From NCBI RefSeq assembly GCF_900108585.1, contig NZ_UESZ01000001.1, forward strand, positions 3,348,001 to 3,412,000: a DNA stretch of 64,000 bases, read 5' to 3'. Below are positions 60,750 to 64,000 of the stretch, in pieces; the stretch's first letter is position 1; each line of letters begins with the position of its first letter. The translations under genes and the position numbers were made by a program. The DNA is from Branchiibius hedensis (GTDB taxonomy: Bacteria > Actinomycetota > Actinomycetes > Actinomycetales > Dermatophilaceae). Under the pieces are notes generated by a model that was not told where the DNA came from, did not search any database, and was given only the letters and a program-made list of their open reading frames with translations.

Positions 60750-62000
60750 ATGGAACACGCACCCTCGTCGCAGGTGTCGATGTGGAAACAGCCCAAAGCC
60801 GTGTGGGCCGTGGCGTTCGCCTCGGTCATCGCCTTCATGGGCATCGGCCTCGTCGACCCGATCCTGGCCCCGATCGCCGAACAACTGCACGCCAGCCCGT
60901 CGCAGGTATCGCTGCTGTTCACCAGCTACCTGGTCGTGATGGCCTTCGCGATGCTGATCACCGGCGCGGTCTCCAGCCGGATCGGCGCCAAGAAGACCCT
61001 GCTGGTCGGTCTGGGCATCATCGTCGTGGGTTCGGCGCTGGCCGGATCCTCCAGCACGATCAACCAGATCATCGGATGGCGTGCCGTCTGGGGTCTGGGC
61101 AACGCGCTGTTCGTGGCCACCGCGCTCGCGGCCATCGTGGGCGCTGCCCGGGGCTCGGTCGCCCAGGCGATCCTGCTGTACGAAGCCGCCCTGGGTCTGG
61201 GGATCGCGGCCGGTCCGCTGATCGGTGGCCTGCTGGGTGAGATCTCCTGGCGCGGACCGTTCTTCGGCGTTTCCGTGCTCATGGTCATCGCCATGCTGGT
61301 GACCGCCTTCCTGCTGCCCACGACGCCCAAGCCCGATCACCACACCTCCGTCCTCGAGCCGCTGCGGGCGCTGCGGCATGGTGCGCTGCGCACGGTCGGC
61401 ATCACCGCGCTGCTGTACAACTTCGGCTTCTTCACCTTGCTGGCGTGGACCCCGTTCACCCTGAACATGACCGCCATCCAGGTCGGCTTCATCTTCTTCG
61501 GCTGGGGCATCATGCTGGCGATCAGTTCGGTGTTCGTGGCGCCGAAACTGCAGGCTCGCTTCGGCACGATGAACTCCGTCACCGGCGCCCTCTTCTGCTT
61601 CGCGCTGATCCTGGCGGTGATGGCGTTGGCGACCTCATCGAAGCCGGTGGTCATCATCTGCGTGGTGGTCGCCGGAATCTTCCTCGGTATCAACAACACC
61701 CTGGTCACCGAGACCGTGATGAAGGCGGCTCCGGTGGAGCGGCCCGTAGCGTCTGCCGCCTACAGCTTCGTGCGGTTCCTCGGTGGCTCCATCGCGCCGT
61801 ACCTGGCGGGCAAACTGGGCGAGAAGATCAACCCGCACGCCCCGTTCTGGCTGGGTGCCGTGATGGTGCTGCTGGCCATGGGGGTGCTGATTGCCTGGCG
61901 GCCGCTGTTCGCACACATCGACGAGGAGCCGCGCCACGGCGCTCTCGAGCGGGACTCCATCGAGGAAGCCGAGCTGCTGACCACGGCCGACGAGATGTGA
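60750..62000 (+). CDS. MFS drug efflux transporter (DHA1-type)
   Basis: A 416-residue transporter with 12 hydrophobic segments. The loop 2-3 motif G-A-V-S-S-R-I-G-A-K-K and the helix 5 motif with L-G-L-G-I-A-A-G-P-L-I-G-G-L-L-G mark a proton-driven drug exporter. AAAGGAAC precedes ATG 60750. It is the likely target of the MarR regulator just upstream. The substrate is unknown. Convergent with the GH15-like gene across an inverted repeat. Confidence 0.88.
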   Translation: MEHAPSSQVSMWKQPKAVWAVAFASVIAFMGIGLVDPILAPIAEQLHASPSQVSLLFTSYLVVMAFAMLITGAVSSRIGAKKTLLVGLGIIVVGSALAGSSSTINQIIGWRAVWGLGNALFVATALAAIVGAARGSVAQAILLYEAALGLGIAAGPLIGGLLGEISWRGPFFGVSVLMVIAMLVTAFLLPTTPKPDHHTSVLEPLRALRHGALRTVGITALLYNFGFFTLLAWTPFTLNMTAIQVGFIFFGWGIMLAISSVFVAPKLQARFGTMNSVTGALFCFALILAVMALATSSKPVVIICVVVAGIFLGINNTLVTETVMKAAPVERPVASAAYSFVRFLGGSIAPYLAGKLGEKINPHAPFWLGAVMVLLAMGVLIAWRPLFAHIDEEPRHGALERDSIEEAELLTTADEM

Positions 62001-62017
62001 GACCCCTGCCCCCCCAG

Positions 62018-62072
62018 TTTTGATGCGCTAGCGACCTGAGGTCTGCGATCTCACGTCGCTAGCGCATCAAAA
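62018..62072. terminator. 18-bp inverted repeat between convergent genes
   Basis: TTTTGATGCGCTAGCGAC (62018-62035) pairs perfectly with 62055-62072; the outer C and G runs on each side nearly pair as well. It fills the gap between the MFS stop and the GH15-like stop and, with a T-run on each strand, fits a bidirectional terminator. Confidence 0.7.
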
Positions 62073-62073
62073 G

Positions 62074-63357
62074 TCAGGGGGTCAGGCGGGGGATGGTCAG
62101 CAGCACCAGCGAGGCCGTCCAGGACAGCGGGGCCACCGCGGCCGGCGCCCCCGAGGCAAGGACCTTCTCGGGCAGCGAGCCGGCCGCCGTCCGGTGATTC
62201 TCGAGCCAATGCAGCAAGTACGTCGCGTTGTCGCCTGCACCCGTACCCGCGAAGGCCGACGCCACCAGAGCCGTCTCCGGGGTCCAGCTGATCCCGTCGT
62301 CGCGCCAGCCGGACCCCGGCGCCAGACCGCCGGCGCTGCGGGTGATCCGAGGCTTCAAGCACACCAGCGCCTCGAGTGCCCCGGGGGCCGGCTCCTGGCG
62401 GAACGGCGGCATCGTGAAAACAATCGAGACGTCGGGGTCATCGCCATCGGCATGCCGGGGGAAAGCGGCGAAGTGCTGCTCGCGCAACGCGTCCAACTCT
62501 CGCAGTGCGGCCGTCGCCGGTGCCGGATCGTCGTCCAGGATCGGCAACAGGTGCGTGGCTGCTTCCAGACCCGCGGCCAGCATCGCCACCGTGCCCAGCG
62601 TGACGATCCGCTCGCTGATCTCCCAGTAGTCCGGACCCGCGGGTGGCAACTGCCGGCCGTTGTCCGTCACCTCCAGGATGAGGGCGGTGCTACGACGCAC
62701 CAGGTCAGCCAACGACGCCACCGCCTGGTCCGCGCCGGAGGTGAGCACTCGGCGTACCTGATCGGTCGCCCACAGCGCCCAACCCACCCCGTCCAACTGG
62801 CGGGTCCGGTCGTCGGGTGACTTCCCGGTGAGCGGGTCGTAGCGAGCCTGGAACCAGCCGTCAGCTCGCTGAACCTGCTGCAAATAGGACAGATTCGCCA
62901 GCGCCCCCGCGGGCTGGCCGATCACGGCCAGGGCCGCGGCCGCCGTACTCGCATCACGGGGCCACACGTAACGCCACCGCTTCGACCAACCCGCGGCGGT
63001 CGCCGGCAATCCCAGGCTCAGCACCCGCAGATCCAGCATGGCGCTGTCAGCCAGCACACTGAACGGGCCCTGCCGCAGCCAGGCCGGCGCCGCTGCGCGC
63101 CACTCCTGCTCCCCGGCGAGCAACTCCTCCCGGGAGGTGGCATCGGTCAGGACGCGGGAGGAGGGTACGACGTCCCTCGGGTCCTGCACGAACACCCGGT
63201 GACCAGGGCGCTGCCAGGCGATCGTCTGCGACAGCAGCGAGATCGGTCCGGGGTGCTCGGTCAGCCACCACTGCGTTGCGCCCAGGATGCCGGCGACTCC
63301 GGCTGCACCCGCGAGCACACCCCGCCGGCTCAGACCAGCCTGCGGGTCGCTCACCAC
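62074..63357 (-). CDS. Tat-exported GH15-like (glucoamylase-type) protein
   Basis: A 427-residue protein. A Tat signal is visible near the N-terminus (S-R-R-G-V-L-A-G-A-A-G-V-A-G). The (alpha/alpha)6-barrel part includes K-R-W-R-Y-V-W-P-R-D-A-S, typical of glycoside hydrolase family 15 and related glucan hydrolases, and L-D-G-V-G-W-A-L-W-A. I could not point to both catalytic Glu residues with certainty. The frame extends to 63420 but that would overlap the divergent gene; GTG 63357 or 63354 is chosen. Function probably extracellular or wall-linked sugar hydrolysis. Confidence 0.65.
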   Translation of the reverse strand: MVSDPQAGLSRRGVLAGAAGVAGILGATQWWLTEHPGPISLLSQTIAWQRPGHRVFVQDPRDVVPSSRVLTDATSREELLAGEQEWRAAAPAWLRQGPFSVLADSAMLDLRVLSLGLPATAAGWSKRWRYVWPRDASTAAAALAVIGQPAGALANLSYLQQVQRADGWFQARYDPLTGKSPDDRTRQLDGVGWALWATDQVRRVLTSGADQAVASLADLVRRSTALILEVTDNGRQLPPAGPDYWEISERIVTLGTVAMLAAGLEAATHLLPILDDDPAPATAALRELDALREQHFAAFPRHADGDDPDVSIVFTMPPFRQEPAPGALEALVCLKPRITRSAGGLAPGSGWRDDGISWTPETALVASAFAGTGAGDNATYLLHWLENHRTAAGSLPEKVLASGAPAAVAPLSWTASLVLLTIPRLTP

Positions 63358-63405
63358 CGCGTCAGGATAGATGTGCCGGGGCAGGTCGACGCATAGGCTG
63401 TGCCC

Positions 63406-64000
63406 ATGTCCGAGAGGCATCTAGCTGCACGCGCCGAAGACGCGCTGAACGACTGGCTCGCGGGGCGCCTGGCCGGTCGGGGCTGGACGACGCGGGTTCT
63501 GGGGTACGTCGGGTACGGCAGCCCGCGGTTCGCGCGCGTCTTCGGGCGCGTGGTGTTGAGTCGCCCGGGAGACCCCAACCAGGACTGGGAGCAGGAGCAC
63601 CCCGATGGTCGACGCGGGTACTGGGCCTACTTCACGGCGCCGCTGACCGAGATCGACGTCACCATCACGGTCGGCGACGCCGAAGTGACCACGGTGACCG
63701 ACCGCGGCGGCTACTTCGATCTGGTCGTCGAAGGGCACGGTCTGCCCGACGGCTGGCAGCAGGCGACGATCACGGCGGACGGGGTCGTGCAGCAGGTGAA
63801 GCTGCAGATCATCGGCGACGACGTGCGCTTCGGGATCGTCAGCGACATCGACGACACCTGCCTGGTCACCTCACTGCCGCGGCCGATGATCGCGGCCTGG
63901 AACTCGTTCGTGTTGGTCGAGACCGCCCGTCGCGCAGTGCCGGGAATGGCTGCGCTCTACCGGGCGCTGCGGGCCCGCGAACCCGACGCCCCGGTGATCT
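63406..64000 (+). CDS. App1-type phosphatase domain protein (DUF2183), cut at the right edge
   Basis: An open frame from ATG 63406 running off the window (198 codons seen). An N-terminal beta-rich domain is followed by F-G-I-V-S-D-I-D-D-T-C-L-V-T, the DxDxT haloacid-dehalogenase-type motif of the App1/phosphatidate phosphatase family. The protein begins M-S-E-R-H-L-A-A-R-A-E-D. It would dephosphorylate a phospholipid-like substrate. Divergent from the GH15-like gene with a 48-nt gap. Confidence 0.82.
   Translation, partial: MSERHLAARAEDALNDWLAGRLAGRGWTTRVLGYVGYGSPRFARVFGRVVLSRPGDPNQDWEQEHPDGRRGYWAYFTAPLTEIDVTITVGDAEVTTVTDRGGYFDLVVEGHGLPDGWQQATITADGVVQQVKLQIIGDDVRFGIVSDIDDTCLVTSLPRPMIAAWNSFVLVETARRAVPGMAALYRALRAREPDAPVI

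Noticed and set aside
58566-61379. 937-codon leftward open frame
   Set aside because: It is antisense to the acyl-CoA ligase, MarR and MFS genes, all of which have clear family motifs; its residues are Arg/Gly/His-rich with no domain.
1-64000. tRNA, rRNA, CRISPR array, intact insertion sequence, prophage or origin
   Set aside because: Looked for cloverleaf ends, regularly spaced repeats, transposase or integrase motifs and DnaA boxes by eye and found none that hold up; a tRNA scan would be decisive.

Overview
The window is GC-rich (roughly two thirds G+C by eye), almost fully coding, and has the gene content of a free-living actinobacterium. It holds an F420-type LLM oxidoreductase, a DesA3-like membrane desaturase with its ferredoxin reductase, TelA/TerC-like proteins and many GTG starts with GTGA or ATGA stop-start overlaps. 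A Micrococcales member (Dermacoccaceae-like) is a guess. I saw no rRNA, tRNA, CRISPR array, intact IS element or replication origin.

Region by region. 0-12 kb: ordinary genes (hydrolase, ABM monooxygenase, GNAT enzyme, a tandem pair of two-TM proteins, acyl-CoA ligase, amidase, secreted cutinase-like hydrolase, an LLM-hemerythrin fusion, a baeRF-like protein, a small lipoprotein). 12-31 kb: a catabolic island. Leftward genes encode a dipeptide epimerase, ALDH, GMC oxidoreductase, APC permease and YtcJ-type amidohydrolase. A LysR regulator separates them from a rightward seven-gene operon: NCS1 transporter, ALDH, GMC oxidoreductase, Rid protein, DUF1028 protein, M20 amidohydrolase, and an FMN/4Fe-4S amine dehydrogenase. 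The operon ends at a strong terminator. The last enzyme carries the Gln/Trp/Asp pocket signature of histamine dehydrogenase rather than the aromatic bowl of trimethylamine dehydrogenase. This operon is the best candidate here for an undescribed pathway: uptake and oxidative breakdown of an amine and a related alcohol or amide.

31-35 kb: accessory DNA and debris, with a pRiA4b ORF-3-like protein, a VapBC-type pair whose toxin has lost its middle, a DUF262/HNH fragment abutting an HsdR-like C-terminal fragment, and an intact Fic protein. 35-42 kb: a PucR regulator divergent from ferredoxin reductase and desaturase, then two tandem CapA lipoproteins; the first start codon lies inside an 18-bp perfect hairpin. 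42-48 kb: a small ORF, a disulfide oxidoreductase-like flavoprotein, an AI-2E/PerM exporter family protein and a TelA-DUF475 pair. Near 48.2 kb a deletion scar joins fragments of an MFS transporter and a nucleoside phosphorylase.

50-58 kb: a CPBP protease / ABC ATPase / permease operon, then a cell-wall sugar recycling locus (anmK, a BadF-type sugar kinase, a MurR-like regulator, murQ). Here murQ carries a one-base deletion in a G run. 58-64 kb: a YrdB-like protein, acyl-CoA ligase, a MarR regulator with an MFS efflux pump sharing a 10-bp operator-like sequence, a Tat-exported GH15-like protein and the start of an App1-type phosphatase.

Gene family names come from recognising conserved motifs in the translated sequence; no database search was run. 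Remarks on family chemistry rest on recalled literature.
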